Notes under the pieces: generated by a model | The model's database searches: none | What the model was told of the DNA's origin: nothing | Seen by the model: the letters and a program-made list of their open reading frames with translations, nothing else | Shown here: positions 47,595 to 60,928 of the stretch, in pieces | Layout: every line of letters starts with the position of its first letter | Numbering within the stretch: position 1 is the first letter of the stretch | Assembly: GCA_002197995.1 (NCBI GenBank) | Contig: NGZR01000001.1 | Span: forward strand, 2,170,001 to 2,234,000 | Length of the DNA stretch: 64,000 nucleotides | Direction: 5' to 3' | DNA from: Gaeumannomyces sp. JS-464 | Lineage: Eukaryota; Ascomycota; Sordariomycetes; Magnaporthales; Magnaporthaceae | Position numbers and translations under genes: made by a program

Positions 47595-49011
47595 ATGGCG
47601 TCGCCCTCGAGGCTGGCGAGACTGCTTGGTCAGTTGAAGCCACGCCCACACCTGCACAGCACCTCCTCTAGTGTCCGCCCTTCGTCTTCTTCCCCCATTT
47701 TCTCTCCCTCGTTTTTGTGCCGGAACACCACCGCCGGGGCACCGCGATCCGCCTCCACAAAAGCGGCCGGATTCGCGTCATCAGCGTCGGGCGCTGCTCG
47801 GGACCAGCTTGTCTGGGCCGCTGTTGGTGTAGCCGCCGCTTGTGCAGGGACCTATTATTATAAAATGGTGAGACCGAGACCTGGCCGCCCCACGCAGGCC
47901 CTCTCTCTCTCACCCTGATTTCCCAACCTGTTATTCGACACGACGCTTGGCGCTCGAGACTGACCGCAACCACACCCCCAGGCCGTCGACGAGCCGCTGC
48001 GGCTCGACCCGGCCACGCTGGCGGAGCGCGACGCGCTGGCCGTGCGGGAGTCGGGCGTGACGAAGCAGTCGCCCATGCGGCTGCGCATGGAGGAGTTCAT
48101 CAAGGAGCAGCAGCGCCTGATCGTGCAGGGGCTCGAGGAGGTCGACGGCACCAAGTTCCGCGTCGATGAGTGGCAGCGCAAGGAGGGCGGCGGCGGCATC
48201 ACGTGCGTGCTGCAGGACGGCAAGGTCTTTGAGAAGGCCGGCGTCGGCGTGAGCGTCGTCTACGGCTCGCTGCCCAAGCCCGCCATCGAGAAGATGCGCG
48301 CCAACCACAAGAACATCGCGGGGGGCTTCGACGTGATCCCGGACAAGCTCGACTTCTTCGCGGCCGGTCTGAGCCTCGTCATCCACCCGCAACCCCATGG
48401 CGCCCACGGTGCACCTAAACTACCGCTACTTCGAGACGGCGTACCCGGACGGCAGCTCGGGCGCGTGGTGGTTCGGCGGCGGCGCCGACCTGACGCCGTC
48501 GTACCTGTTCGACGAGGACGCCGTGCACTTCCACCGCACGCTCAAGGACGTGTGCGACAAGCACGACAAGACCTACTACCCGCGCTTCAAGAAGTGGTGC
48601 GACGAGTACTTTTACAACAAGCACCGCGGCGAGTCGCGCGGCGTCGGCGGCATCTTCTTTGACGACCTGGACGAGTCCGTGTCGGACCGCGAGAACACAT
48701 TCGCCTTCATCCAGGACGGCCTGCGGGCCTTCCTGCCGTCGTACGTGCCCATCGTCAACCGCCGCAAGGACATGCCCTTCACGCCCGAGGAGAAGGAGTG
48801 GCAGCAGCTGCGCCGCGGCAAGTACGTCGAGTTCAACCTGGTCCACGACCGCGGCACCGCCTTCGGCCTCAACAGCCCGGGAGCGAGGGTGGAAAGCATC
48901 CTCATGAGCCTGCCCCGCACCGCCAGCTGGGCCTACATGCACGAGCCCGCGCCTAAGAGCCGAGAGGCGAGGCTGACGGAGATTCTGAGGAATCCCAAGG
49001 AGTGGGTTTGA
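47595..49011 (+). CDS. HEM13: Coproporphyrinogen III oxidase (one frame break)
   Basis: Oxygen-dependent coproporphyrinogen oxidase of haem synthesis (coproporphyrinogen III to protoporphyrinogen IX). Exons are 47595-47867 and 47982-49011; the intron is 114 bp, phase 0. Exon 1 is a basic, Ser-rich presequence followed by a hydrophobic segment ([20 protein letters not shown]), which suggests mitochondrial import and an intermembrane-space position. Exon 2 has the catalytic domain: [20 protein letters not shown], then [28 protein letters not shown], the conserved [20 protein letters not shown] and the C-terminal [17 protein letters not shown]. At 48386-48392 two bases appear lost, where [16 protein letters not shown] is expected. 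Expected length is about 435 aa. Confidence 0.93.
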
Positions 49012-49391
49012 GCAGAGCGAGTGGATGGGGGATGCGTTGATGAGTTCAATTCGCTGTGTGTCAAGGCAGACGCCATCTGAAAAGTGGTAGGAATGTCTTG
49101 TTCACACGGTGCACTGTAATCAAAGAGGGCGATGATATATAACCCAGTGTCCGTAATAAACGAACAAAGTTGATGGGATTCTGTGTTTCGTTTGCTGAAA
49201 GGACTGTGATGATGAGCTGCATTTTCACATGAGCTCCGAACCCAACTTGGATTGCCGATACATGACAAAACTCACAACTCCCTCCCTCACTCTGGCAGAA
49301 GGTGTCTCACCCAAAGAAGTCGCGATAACCACAACCAATCAATGTGCCGAAAAGAACACTCTTATTCTTACTGAATCCGCGCATCCAAAAG
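49012..49391. other. Intergenic, HEM13 3' end to SWIM gene leader
   Basis: No gene seen. Confidence 0.55.
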
Positions 49392-50283
49392 ATGGATATA
49401 GACGCCACATCCCCAGCGCCGCTGCCCACGCCACGGCAAATGCTCACGTCCCTCATAAACTCCATCTCATCCATCCCATTTCCCGAACCAGACGACGACG
49501 AACACGGCTCCTCCTCCGCCGAGGACGACGGCACCAACAACCCAGAAGCAGCGCAGCAACAAGGCACCCCGCCCCGCCGCCACCCACGCCCCCGACAGCC
49601 GGCAGCAACTGGCGGCGACCTCCTCCTCTCCCGCATGGGCGCCTACCGGCCGCTCCTGACGACCCTGCACGCCCTGTTCCCGACCCTCCTCCTCGCGGCG
49701 CTGGACCTGCTCGACCGCGGCCTGGTGTCGCGGCTCGAGATGCGCACCGACACCGACACCAACACCACCACCACCACCAGCAACAGGAACAGCAACAGCA
49801 ACGCAGTGTACCACGTCCGCTCCGCGGCAACGGCCCGCCGGCGCCGGCCGCACAAGCCGTCTTCGTCGTCGGCGTCGTCGTCCAGGGGCGGCGCGGCAGC
49901 AGAGGCGGCGGACCCGGCGTACGCGGTGCGCCTCGGCGCGTGGAGCTGCTCGTGCGCCGCCTTTGCCTTCTCGGCCTTCCCGGCGGCGGCGGCGGCCTGA
50001 CCCTCGGGACTCGGGCGCCAGCGGTGGCCTGGATGGCGGCGGTTGTGACGGTGGTGAGGGGGTCGACGGCTACTGGGAGTTTGGGGGCTTCAGCATCGAC
50101 GGGCGGCAGCAGCGTGCTCATGAGACCGGTGGCGAGACTGGCCTGGTCGAGGTCTGGGGCGTCCCGTGCTGCAAGCACCTGCTCGCCTGTCTGCTTGCCG
50201 ACAGGTGGCCCGTAGCAAGACGCTGCGTGGTGGAGAGACGTGTGTCGAGGGAGGAGCTGGCTGGTATCATGGCAGGGATCTAA
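49392..50283 (+). CDS. SWIM zinc-finger protein, SWS1/Shu2-like (one frame break)
   Basis: SWIM zinc fingers have the pattern CxC...CxH. Here CSC lies in VRLGAWSCSCAAFAFSAFPA and the C-K-H pair in WGVPCCKHLLACLLADRW. A helical N-terminal part precedes it (YRPLLTTLHALFPTLLLAAL and DLLDRGLVSRL, then YHVRSAA). This arrangement resembles the Shu2/SWS1 proteins that help Rad51 filaments in homologous recombination; that identity is an inference from architecture. The two halves are in different frames; the switch (two bases lost or one gained) lies within the GCG-rich run at about 49979-50000, between the two zinc ligand pairs. The start MDIDATSPAPLPTP at 49392 was chosen over 49344. A Thr/Asn/Ser repeat at about 49750-49800 is low-complexity. 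Confidence 0.7.
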
Positions 50284-50623
50284 GCCGCAGAGCTACCATG
50301 ATAAATAGGTAGTCAGGTACCTAGCACATGCCTGGGCACTCTGTTTCTATAGACAAATCGTGTAGCCATACATCTTCTTGCCAAAGTGGCTAGTAAGAAA
50401 TGGGTATCGCTGCTGGCTCCAGATCTTTTACGACTCTCGGCTACGAGGGCCACTATCTCATAATAAGCCATAGCTTGGTTCGTCATGTTTTGAAGGTGAT
50501 CTATCGTGGCACGCGCCGTTTTTTTCGACCCTCCATTGCGGCGCATTAATATCACCTGAATCCGTTTCACCAAGCCGTGCCACCGGCTCGGCGCCTCACT
50601 GCTTGCCTCCTCCGCCTCATCTT
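50284..50623. other. Convergent 3' intergenic, SWIM gene/RPN8
   Basis: No gene seen. Confidence 0.55.
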
Positions 50624-51816
50624 TTACTTCTTCTCCTTGGACTGGTCCTTATCCTTGTCCCCACCCTCCTTGTCACTATTGACGCCGTTCGAGGCCTTGT
50701 CGGCGCCGTCCTTCTTATCTCCGTCCTTACCGGAGGAGGCCTCGCCGTCCTTCTCTTCCTGCTGCTGGCGGTTCTGGATCTTGTTCTCGATCAGGTCGTG
50801 GAAAGCGGTAATAGCGCGAATCAGGCTGCTGAGATAGATGGCCATGAGCTGGTCGTTGGTCTTGACGCTCATGGCATAGGGCAGGCCGGCCTCGACCTTA
50901 GTGCCGGCCGCGCCCGACTTGCTCGAGGGCGTAGACAGGTTAGGCAGCAGGTTGAAGACGTCCTGCAGGTTGCCCAGGATGGCGTGGTTGACGGGCAGCT
51001 GGCCGTCCAGCACTTTTTGCAGGTACGCCTGGATGTCCCGCAGCCTCAGGTGCAGGCCCTGCAGCGACTGGATCTGGTTCGTAACCCGGGTCGACAGCGT
51101 TCCAACAGCCACGTCTCGGATGTCGCGCAGCAGGTGCTCCACGCCGATCTCCTCTGCCTCCTCTGCTTCGATAACCGATGGGGTATGGACAAAGGTTCTC
51201 GAGGTGGTCGTGCCGTCCTAATGTGGTGGCATCGGGTTAGCTCAGTTCCCCAGACTGCCGAGGGCAGCAAACGAGACAACGCACATCCTTGATCTCGTCA
51301 ATGGCAAAGTAGGCGTCGGTTGGAACACCAGCCTCCTTGGGCTGGACATCAATAATGACCAGCAGGGGTTTGGTGTGTAGCGCTTCAGGAGCTCATTGAT
51401 CTCCAGGTCCGAGGCGCGCAGCTTGGGACCCGAGTGGTACCAGCCTATTAGCTTCTCGCGGGCGTTGACCTTCTTGAACATGCCGTTCATGGACTCGATG
51501 TAGTTGTGGTCCAGGAACCAGACGGACGGGTTCTTCTCGTCCTCCTCGAAGGGGACTGCCGGCGGAGAGTGGTCAGCGGGAGGGCATCCATGCAAGCGCA
51601 GGCGGGCAGGGCGCATGGCAGCCTACCTGCGAAGCTGTTTGATACCCGGACATCTTTGCCGTCGTTCTGGCCTAATAGAACGCCGACCACCCGCTTGTTC
51701 TTAGTCTTGTGGGTGGCCTCGCGGTTGTAGTGGTCGACGACGGACAGCAGGACCAGCGGAGCTACCGAGACGTTCCGCGTCACCAATGATAGTGTCTCGG
51801 CCGTCGTCGTGGGCAT
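50624..51816 (-). CDS. RPN8: 26S proteasome lid subunit RPN8 (one frame break)
   Basis: Non-catalytic MPN-domain subunit of the proteasome lid; partner of the deubiquitinase Rpn11. Exons are 51816-51627, 51555-51285 and 51217-50624; introns are 71 and 67 bp. The MPN domain has [16 protein letters not shown] and [19 protein letters not shown]. In [20 protein letters not shown] the JAMM His-x-His is replaced by His-Ser-Gly, as in all Rpn8, so no metal site. Exon 2 lacks one base in a G run at 51365-51368 (plus strand); homology resumes as [20 protein letters not shown]. Its length (271 rather than 272 for correct phasing) independently confirms the loss. Exon 3 has [33 protein letters not shown] and a C-terminal KEKE-type charged tail. 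Confidence 0.95.
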
Positions 51817-53213
51817 TGTGAGGACGGCGGGGGCCAGGTATGTCGGGCGGTGCCTGGTCGGTTGGCGGGTAGGTGGCCCAGCTATGGTATGCTGCGTCTC
51901 GGCCGGTTCTAGGTCGCGAGGCTGGCGTGGTGGGTTGGTCGTCGGATGGGAGGGTTGAAGAATGGCAGGCGCGGTGCTTCCTGAATGGAAGCTTCAGGCA
52001 GGTGCGCCTCGTCACTGGTGGGGCCGCCCTGAGTGCATCCAAAAGTTGGGAGCACGTGACCTTGCACCGTTTCTCTCGCGGTCAAGCGAAGCATCCAAGT
52101 GTCTATAATAATGAACAGGACTGATCAATGCCCAGGGAGGTAGGGGGACGACGGGAATAAGATTCAGGAGTTCGATTAAAAAGAGGTAGATAGCAAAGGT
52201 AGGCTACGTCCAGACCAAGCAGACATGGACTGATGAAGAGTTGCAAGAGTACCGTAAGCATTCGATGGGAGGCACCTTTTTGGCGATAATGAATACGGAC
52301 GCCTTTATCCCGCTTCCAGGTTGCCCCAGGCTCGGGCTGGACAAGCTGGGTGGATACAGATTCGGGAATCTGCAGGGGCTGGCATCAACTCCAGTTGTCT
52401 TCACGATCCATCCAGGTCAATCCACCCCGTAATCCCAGCCGGGTCAAGCAGGACATGCATGCTGGTCGAGTTCCGGTCCTCCGGATCATGTTCCTGGCTG
52501 ACAGCTTGTAGATCCTGTAGAGCCTGGTGCAATGGGCTCGGTGTGCATCAATAGCACGAGCACGGCACAGGGGCATGCACATGCTTACTGGCCCACTGCC
52601 CTGCCTCGGCGTCTTGTCCGGAGGAGAGGAGAAAATAAGGCCGACCAGGTGGAGCGAAACCCGGCGGCCGACTGACGGGCAACTAGCAGTCCGTATAAAC
52701 TGCACAGTCGGGTTAGTTAGAGCACCCAGAACCGTGCGATTAGTACCCCTAGATTATATTTCCGTGGTTTGCAAGGGCGAGGAAATGATTTCCTAGAGGA
52801 AACGATGCCATAAGAAATGAAGTGTGAGGGAATACAAAACAAGAAACAATATAGGAAATAGGAAAGGATATAGGAATAGGAAGGTAGGCTTCAGGGGCAA
52901 CTTTCGGAAATGGGAGCTCCAATTAGCATTGTCGGAACTGTAGATTTTTGGCCTGCCCAGATTGAACCGTGCGTACCGCAACGTTGACATACCCCTGCCT
53001 GAGACCTAGGTACCTAGCTTCAACCACATCGCTTCTCGATATCCAACACCTCCATCCAACTTTTTGCGATCCTGTGAACGCACTGTTCAAACCTTTGAAC
53101 CACCGACGCCTAAACGCCTCGCACCCCTCTCTGCTTCGGCTCCTCCCACCACCTCCCTCCGCCCATCCTCTCCTTCCACCGTCTCAATTGGCGCGCGCAA
53201 ATCTCCAGCAACC
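51817..53213. other. Divergent intergenic, RPN8/ADK1 promoters
   Basis: No gene recognised in 1.4 kb. A CCTAGGTACCTAG palindromic stretch at about 53006-53018 belongs to the TACC-type words seen elsewhere. Confidence 0.6.
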
Positions 53214-54295
<1,082 letters not shown>

Positions 54296-55554
54296 GGTGC
54301 GCCCTGAGCGGGGAGACGGCGCCATCGCCGACGGGCGACGACGAGCCGAGGCGGCGGCGCGTGCCTTCTCAGAGCGCCCCGGGCCGACAACTCTTGCGGC
54401 CCATCTGCGCGATGCAAGGGGACGGGCCATCTACCAGGGGAGGCTACGTCGTCCCAGTCAAGGAAAGAAAAAACAAATGCATTCAGGGGGGAAGGTCGGC
54501 ACCTGTCGGTTATGCGGTAACATACTAATCCGTGGCTTTCGGCGGTGTTCCGGGTTTGGCTTCCTCTTTTCTCGTTTTGCGCTTGGGCGTGCAAAAAGGT
54601 TTCCCCCTGACTGGCGTCTTTTTTTCTCTCCCTTTCACTTATCAGCCTGCTCAGCAACTAAACACGCATTGTATTGTATCTTTTTTCGTTTTTTCGGGCT
54701 TACTGTCTTCCCTTTTCTCTCTTGAAATGAATTGGGACGACTCTTATGGCGGGTACGATGGGAGGCGGGACGAAAAAAAACCGGTAAACCGCTGATGTAA
54801 CGGTTAGGCTCACTGGTTTTGTGGCGCCTTTGGGAGGACTAAACGAGGCGCCATGTATGTAGTAGACCTTTTAATCCTCCATGTTGAGATTCGGTCTGGC
54901 CAACATCTGTGCTGTGCTCGTCGTGTCCGTTCAGTCTATCGTACCCCTGCTCACGCATGTGGGGGCACGCAGAGGTGGCTTTCTGCATTGATGGCTAGGA
55001 GTAGCGGGAACACGCACAGCTTCATCATTATCTCGATCCAGGGGTAAAAAAACAACACTGGGCTAATCAGTTGACACAGAACCGGCGCGCTTGGTGGTAA
55101 CAGTTATAATAAGAGCTATGGGTGCCCAACATTGCATGCTTTCTTCAACCCATTACACCGGAATCCCCAGCTTGGACTAACGAAGAAAGACGGTTAAACA
55201 AGCCAATGCTGCCGACCAAAGACCAACAAAAAACGAACAATAAGGATAGAGTGGGACAGCGGAACAAAAAAAAGCCAAAGGTAAAAACGATACAACCAAA
55301 AGGAGAGATAAAGTAAACAAACAAAAAGCGGTAATAATCGCATCCTAAGTAAGCCAACTTTTGAAACGGTCATATGAACATACAGAATCCCATCCCAAAC
55401 CACACGACGCCAACGTGTCGCATAAATAAATATGGTATAAACAAAGTCACCAGTACAGACGACGCCATGTCCATGGACCGGGTATTGAACATGGGCGGAA
55501 AACGCGGCGAGGGAACACGCAGGGCTTGAAGGCCCAGACAGGAAGGGGTTAGCT
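54296..55554. other. Convergent 3' intergenic, ADK1/PtaB-like
   Basis: No gene recognised in 1.26 kb. The right half is A-rich on the plus strand, consistent with the 3' UTR of the minus-strand gene. Confidence 0.6.
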
Positions 55555-57779
55555 TTACGACGCAGGGTTGCTCTTCAACCTCTTCTGCATCCTCGGCGTC
55601 GGCGGCTTCGTCTTGTTGGCCGGCACGCCGTTCATCTGCGGACCGCCGCCTGGAGTCGGGATCGATGCGGGAGTGGCGCCATCGTCTTCAGCCTTAACTC
55701 CCGACGGCCGCCTCCTCTTGGTCCCGGCGGGTGACGTGTTGGCCGAGGGCCCGCCCGAGCTGGTGCCCTGCTGGCTCTGCTGCATCTGCATCTGCGGGGC
55801 CATGGCGCCTCCCGGCACCGGGCTGCCAATATGCGGCGACTGGGGAAGCTGCAGATGGGCTGCGTGCGGGCTGGCCCCCATGGGGAACTGGCCGAAGCTG
55901 GGGGTTCGCGGCCCCGGCTGCGGCATTTGCTGGCCGTTCATTGCCTGTGCTCCCGGGCCGTTGACCTGCGTCTGCACATACTGATCCAGCGCTTGGTAGG
56001 GACCGAGATTAGGGTGCATATGGAAGTAGTTGAACAGAGGGTTCATCTGTCCAATAATCTCCGAGATCTGAGACATGGGCGGTCTTGTAAGCGCCTGAGT
56101 TACGGCCAACCCTCCTCCAAATTCTTGACTCGGCAATGCGGGCTGCAACTCACCTCGAGGAATTGATGGACTGCCTCGGTGACGTGAGTGCCACGCCTTA
56201 TCAGGGACTGAGGAAGGTCGAGATCGGGCGGAGGAGCGACGGGAGACTTGGCAGTTCGTGCCTTGGACTTCTTGCTCATTTCGGGCGAGGCTTTGGGGTC
56301 CTGCAAGTTGAGCTTCTTCCACTCCTTGATCCAGTTGTGATTCGGCTTCGCGGCCTGGATAACCATCCTCCTCGAGATGTACTCCTCAAAGTCGGTGCAG
56401 ATAAACTCAAAGAGCTCGATCTTCTGCTCCTGGTCGAACTGAGCACGCACCGTGCCCGTTGCCACCAACTGTCGTATCGGATAGCGTTAGCTCGCTGAGG
56501 TCTTCTACACAAAAACAAGCCCAGCAAAAAAGACTCTAGGGTACTCACGTGAGACCCGCCCTCGAACCAGTATTGCAGGCTCGCCTTAGTGTTCTCGATA
56601 TAATGACAGTCCCCGGTCAGGGGTTTGTCTGTTGTGCCCTTCTCCATAATCAACTGAATGTTCGTGACACCACTTTCGAAGTGAGTGCTGAAGTAGCGAG
56701 CTAGAGTTGGGAATCCGATCTCGTACTGCTTGTCCCCTTCTTGGTCGTCAAGCGTGTGCAGGGTCTGCCTCCAGACGCCCCTGGGCGAGAAAAACCGCTG
56801 CACAAAATCGGTCCAGTACGACAGATCGTCCTTGTGCTTTATTCCCTATCATGGTCATGTCGTCAGTAACTCAACGTCCAAGAGTAGTAAGCGAGGGGAA
56901 ATCTGCGCCAGTCCCGACTTACCGGATATCCACTCAGGTGTTCGGCAAACTGCATCAGTTTCAAAAGACAGTGGCCCTTCATAATTTCCCTTTTCTGCAA
57001 CGCCATGTTGTTGGCAAACGCGTGCTGGGCTGTGACCGGCGTCGGAGGTTGATTCCCAGGTCCCGTAGCTGGTGCATGAACTGCCTGGGGCGCTGGCTGG
57101 TTCTGCGGCTGACCTGGCGGACCGATCGGCCCAGGGCCTGGCGGTCCCTGCTGTGGTTGCGGCGTCGGGGGTTGTTGTGGACCTTGTTGCGGCTGCGGCG
57201 TCTGTGCCTGTTGCGGCGGTTGGGACTGGGCGGAAGGCTGTGGCTGCTGCGGTCCTGGAGGGCCTTGAGGGCCTTGCGGACCTTGTTGAGGCTGCTGCGG
57301 AGGCTGCTGCTGGGCCTGTTGCTGCTGGGCCTGCTGTTGCTGAGCCTGTTGCTGAGCCTGCTGCTGAGCCTGCTGCTGTTGCTGGTGCTGAGCCTGCTGC
57401 TGGTGTTGAGCCTGCTGCTGGTGCTGGTGCGCTTGTTGTTGTTGATGCTGTTGCTGCTGCTGCTGCTGCTGCTGAGCTTGCTGCTGCGCCTGCTGCTGGG
57501 CTTGTTGTTGGGCATGGGCCTGCTGAGCTTGCTGTAATGCAGCAAGTTGCGCGGGTTGCATCTGGAGTTGCGAACCCATCTGCCCACCCTGGTTCGGGTT
57601 CTGGCCCTGCTGGGCGGCCTGTTGCTGCATGGCGAGCTGTTGGGCCATTAACTTTGACATCAACAAGAATCGATCAGTTTAGTTCTGATGATAGAAATGG
57701 GACGGATACAGTGGCGAGTGCGAGATCTAAAGTGCAAGATGGAAAGGAGCTCACCTGCTGCTGGCTAGGGTGCTGCTGC

Positions 57780-57811
<32 letters not shown>

Positions 57812-58520
57812 TGCCTGCGTGTGTCGGGGTGGTTAGGCCTGGCAAACGTGTTATATCCAGAGAGCAACAAGTCCGTACCTGGCGCATCCGCATTTGCTGT
57901 TGGATTTGCGCTATCTGCTGCGGGCTCATCTGGCCCATCTGACCCATCGGGATGCCGATCGGAATGCCTGGGTTTATGTTTCCGTACATTCCCTGCTGGG
58001 CCATCAGAACCTGCCTCGCCTGTTGCTGTTGTATTTGTTGATGGATTTGCTGTTGTCGCATTTGGTGTTGGAGGACGGCTTGAGGATTGTTGTCTGTCGT
58101 TGGTACATCAGCACGGATCGCATAACGAGATGGAGTCACGAAGGGGGATGGACAGTAACAGGACACCCAAAGCGTATCTGGTGCTTAGTACATACATGCC
58201 ATGGGGCCCATCTGCTGTTGTTGCTGGAACAGCTGTTGCTGCTGCTGCTGTGACAAGTGCTGCATCGCGTGCGCGTTCGGGTTCGCGCCAGGGGGGATGC
58301 CGACACCGCCCATGAGGGCGGCGGCAGGATTGACTTGAGGACCAGGGCCGGACACGCCCATGTGGCCGAGCTGATGCGGCATGCCGCCGGGCTGGACGCC
58401 GGGCTGGCTCGGATTGTGCGCCATTCCTGGGGCCATGCCCGGGTGGCCTGGTGGCACACCTGGGTGCTGCTGCATTGCGCCGGGGTGAGGCGGAAACGTC
58501 GGGCCCATGCTGGTCATCAT
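55555..58520 (-). CDS. LIM-domain-binding transcription regulator, PtaB-like, polyQ
   Basis: Related to LIM-domain-binding/SEUSS co-regulators; in filamentous ascomycetes PtaB works with Som1 in cAMP-PKA control of adhesion and development. Seven exons: 58520-58196, 58093-57879, 57814-57755, 57651-56923, 56845-56549, 56468-56154 and 56067-55555; introns are 64-103 bp. The N-terminal half is Gln/Pro/Met-rich, with long Gln tracts in exons 3 and 4. The LDB core is FAEHLSGYP, KHKDDLSYWTDFVQRFFSP, GVWRQTLHTL, YEIGFPTLARYFSTHFESGV, LQYWFEGGSHLVATG, FDQEQKIELFEFICTDFEEY and MNPLFNYFHMHPNLGPYQAL. The C-terminus has basic clusters (GTKRRRPSGVK) typical of nuclear proteins. All junctions keep frame; acceptor AAAG before exon 4 is weak. 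The start at 58520 is the first plausible ATG; an upstream exon cannot be excluded. Confidence 0.85.
57290..57535. repeat. CAG/CAA tract encoding polyglutamine
   Basis: Imperfect CTG/TTG repeats on plus (CAG/CAA on minus) code Gln runs broken by Ala and His in exon 4 of the PtaB-like gene. A second, purer tract lies at about 57766-57812 in exon 3. Both are likely length-polymorphic. Confidence 0.88.
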
Positions 58521-60600
58521 TGCTGGCGTGTCGATGATCCACGGCGTGGATATCGACGGATTCCTCTCGGCTTTATCGCATGCGCAGATGGTGCAGTCTC
58601 GGGGTGATTAATGGGACGAGGGCGTTGGCGGCGTTGATGCAGAGTCGAGGGATCTCGCGACCGGGCCGCCGATCGATCGAGGCGGAATGCGCGCCCAGAA
58701 AGGCGTGGATTGTTGTTCCGAATTGAAATTGTTTCGCTGTGTTATCAAGGGGTCGAGAAAAAAATTATAGCCACGCGATCGGCAAAAAAAAAACAGTTTG
58801 GCGTAGGTTTGATGGATGGCAGCACTGGCGATAGAGGGCACTTCGACTCGGGCGAGGGCAGAAGGATGGAAGAGAAAGACTGCACAAGTAAGGCGGGTCG
58901 GTTGGCTGCTGGTCACGGCAGTGGACCAGCCGTGGGCGTGTGTGTTGGACTGGGGTGAGGTGGATCTCTTGCAAACGACTCGAGGAGACAAAAAAAAAAA
59001 AAAAAAAAGAAAGAAAGACGCGACGTGGTGGCGGCGTCTCGTCCAAGGACTAGCCCCGAGAAAGCCGGCAACTCGTTAGAGAGTGAGAGCGAGAAAAAAG
59101 ACGTGATATACCAGGCTGAGATCGGGGGCAAAGACGGGCAAACAAATTGAGGCTTGGGAGGCAATGAGCGACTGGGAACCAGCGACCTACCCTACCGCGC
59201 AAAAAGCGGAGACAGGTGGGGTCGGGTCGGGTTCTGGAGCTTCTCGTTCTTGCGCAGGAGCCTCCTGGCGTTTTCGCCTGGGTCGTGCTTGCGCGTGCTC
59301 CCAAATGGTGGTCCCCTGGAGATACTGCGACGGGACCAAGGGACATAAACAATCGACCGCGACGCTCAGATTTGTTCCTTCACCTTTGACAGAAGTGGGA
59401 GGATCGCGGCAACTGCCCCTTTTGACGGCGGGGTCGGCGGCAGCGACTAGCTGAGGTGGGCTCCTTAACGACATCCCACATTCTACACGATTGGGTGTCT
59501 GCGGCCGCACCCTCCTCGCTCGCTCTGGTTGTCTCCCTTTTCACCGTATTCGTCGGCCAACTCACTCCACGTCGATGGATGCCACCCACCTCTTCGCTGG
59601 TCCCGCACTTTGGTCTTAGTGGCGGATCTCCCGCCTTTTGCTTTGGTTTCCATTAAAAGAACAGTCCCCAACGTATTTTTCGTCTTCCGAATAGTGATTT
59701 TGGCCGCCCCGGCCTGAACTTTGACGCCCACATTGCCGTAGAATTGAATGCAGGAGCGACCCCCGCTGTCAGACTCGCAGCAATAAAGCCTCCAAAACCA
59801 GAAAGATCATCAACAGACGGGCGGGACTCGGCTGCTTGGTCTTGTTGAACTATTCCTGCAGGTCCGACCCCAGCGTAGATCACATCAGGTGCGACCAACA
59901 GCGGGACGCCCTACCGCCAGGTCTGGGCGGCCTTGGACATGGCGTGCGGGCACGCGCGCGCTGTGTCGCACTTGGTGCGGCCAGCAGGAAAAAAAATCAT
60001 CTGCAACCTCGACCAGCGGGCATCTGTGGGAAACTGGAACCAAGGGCGGGTAAGTGCAGTCCGTAAAGCCACCCACGCAAGATCCACGATGGCCGCCGGA
60101 AGGAGCGTGCACAAAATATATTCAGAGAGGTTACTATTATACGGTCGCTCCTGTATTCAATTCTTCTGATTCCATGTTTCTTTCCCCTTTCTCCCATTTA
60201 TTTTCTTTTCCTGTTTGGGTAATTTTTTTTTTTTTCTTTTTTCTTCGTTTTGACCCTCTTGAAATGCTTTGCTGGTTCGATTTTCCTTTGGACTCGTTTT
60301 CTCGTCCCTGTTACCCATCCCCTTTCTCACTCTGATACCGTACTCGATCCGGGTTAAAATATGCTCCTTCTTCCTTTTCGCTCCGTGTTCCTTCCCGTTC
60401 AATGTTGCATTGTTTATTGTCAAATTTCCTACTTCATGATTGTTTGCCTGGTATTCACCATTCAAATGTTTTACGAGGTTCATAATCCACGTGATTGGCC
60501 CGCTCATCCTGCCACGTGATTCCACTTCTGAGGAGGCCATGCGCGTGCGCTGGGTGGGCTCTGAGGGACGTGCACCACCCCACGGGTATTTGAGCCTCAC
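58521..60600. other. Long divergent intergenic, PtaB-like/snoRNA host promoters
   Basis: Two kilobases with no recognised gene. It contains A-runs near 58785 and 58990 and a T-run near 60226. Length and C/T-rich composition suit long 5' leaders as often seen upstream of fungal developmental regulators; this is inference. Confidence 0.5.
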
Positions 60601-60800
60601 TCGTCCTGCAGAGCAAATTTTTTATCCTTCCATCAAACACCACTTCGCAACCACCGCACTCGACTTCTCTGCCTCGCGCAGGCCGTGACGGCGTCGAGCG
60701 TCGATGGCAGAATCGATACAGGTAAGCATCTCGCACCTCGCATCTCCCCTCTTCCCATATCTTCCTTCACTTCCTACCTTCCCGCGCGCTGCAGCTCCAG

Positions 60801-60928
60801 CACCAACATGATGATCACACATAATCGTCTTCATTTCCCAACCGAATCGACCATGAGGAAGACTAGCCCGGGCTGCCTTCCTACGGGGAGGCGCCTGTTA
60901 CTTGCCAGTATTCTCGCCTGACTTGGTG
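60801..60928 (+). ncRNA. Box C/D snoRNA in intron 1 (possible snR190 counterpart)
   Basis: Box C ATGATGA is at 60808-60814 and box D CTGA at 60918-60921. Terminal stem CACCAA (60801-60806) pairs perfectly with TTGGTG (60923-60928), each one base from its box. Internal boxes are plausible: CCGA as D' and ATGAGGA as C' at about 60840-60860. The candidate guide next to box D is AGTATTCTCGC. The rRNA target was not identified. In budding yeast snR190 is encoded just upstream of U14, so this RNA may be its counterpart by position only. Confidence 0.68.
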
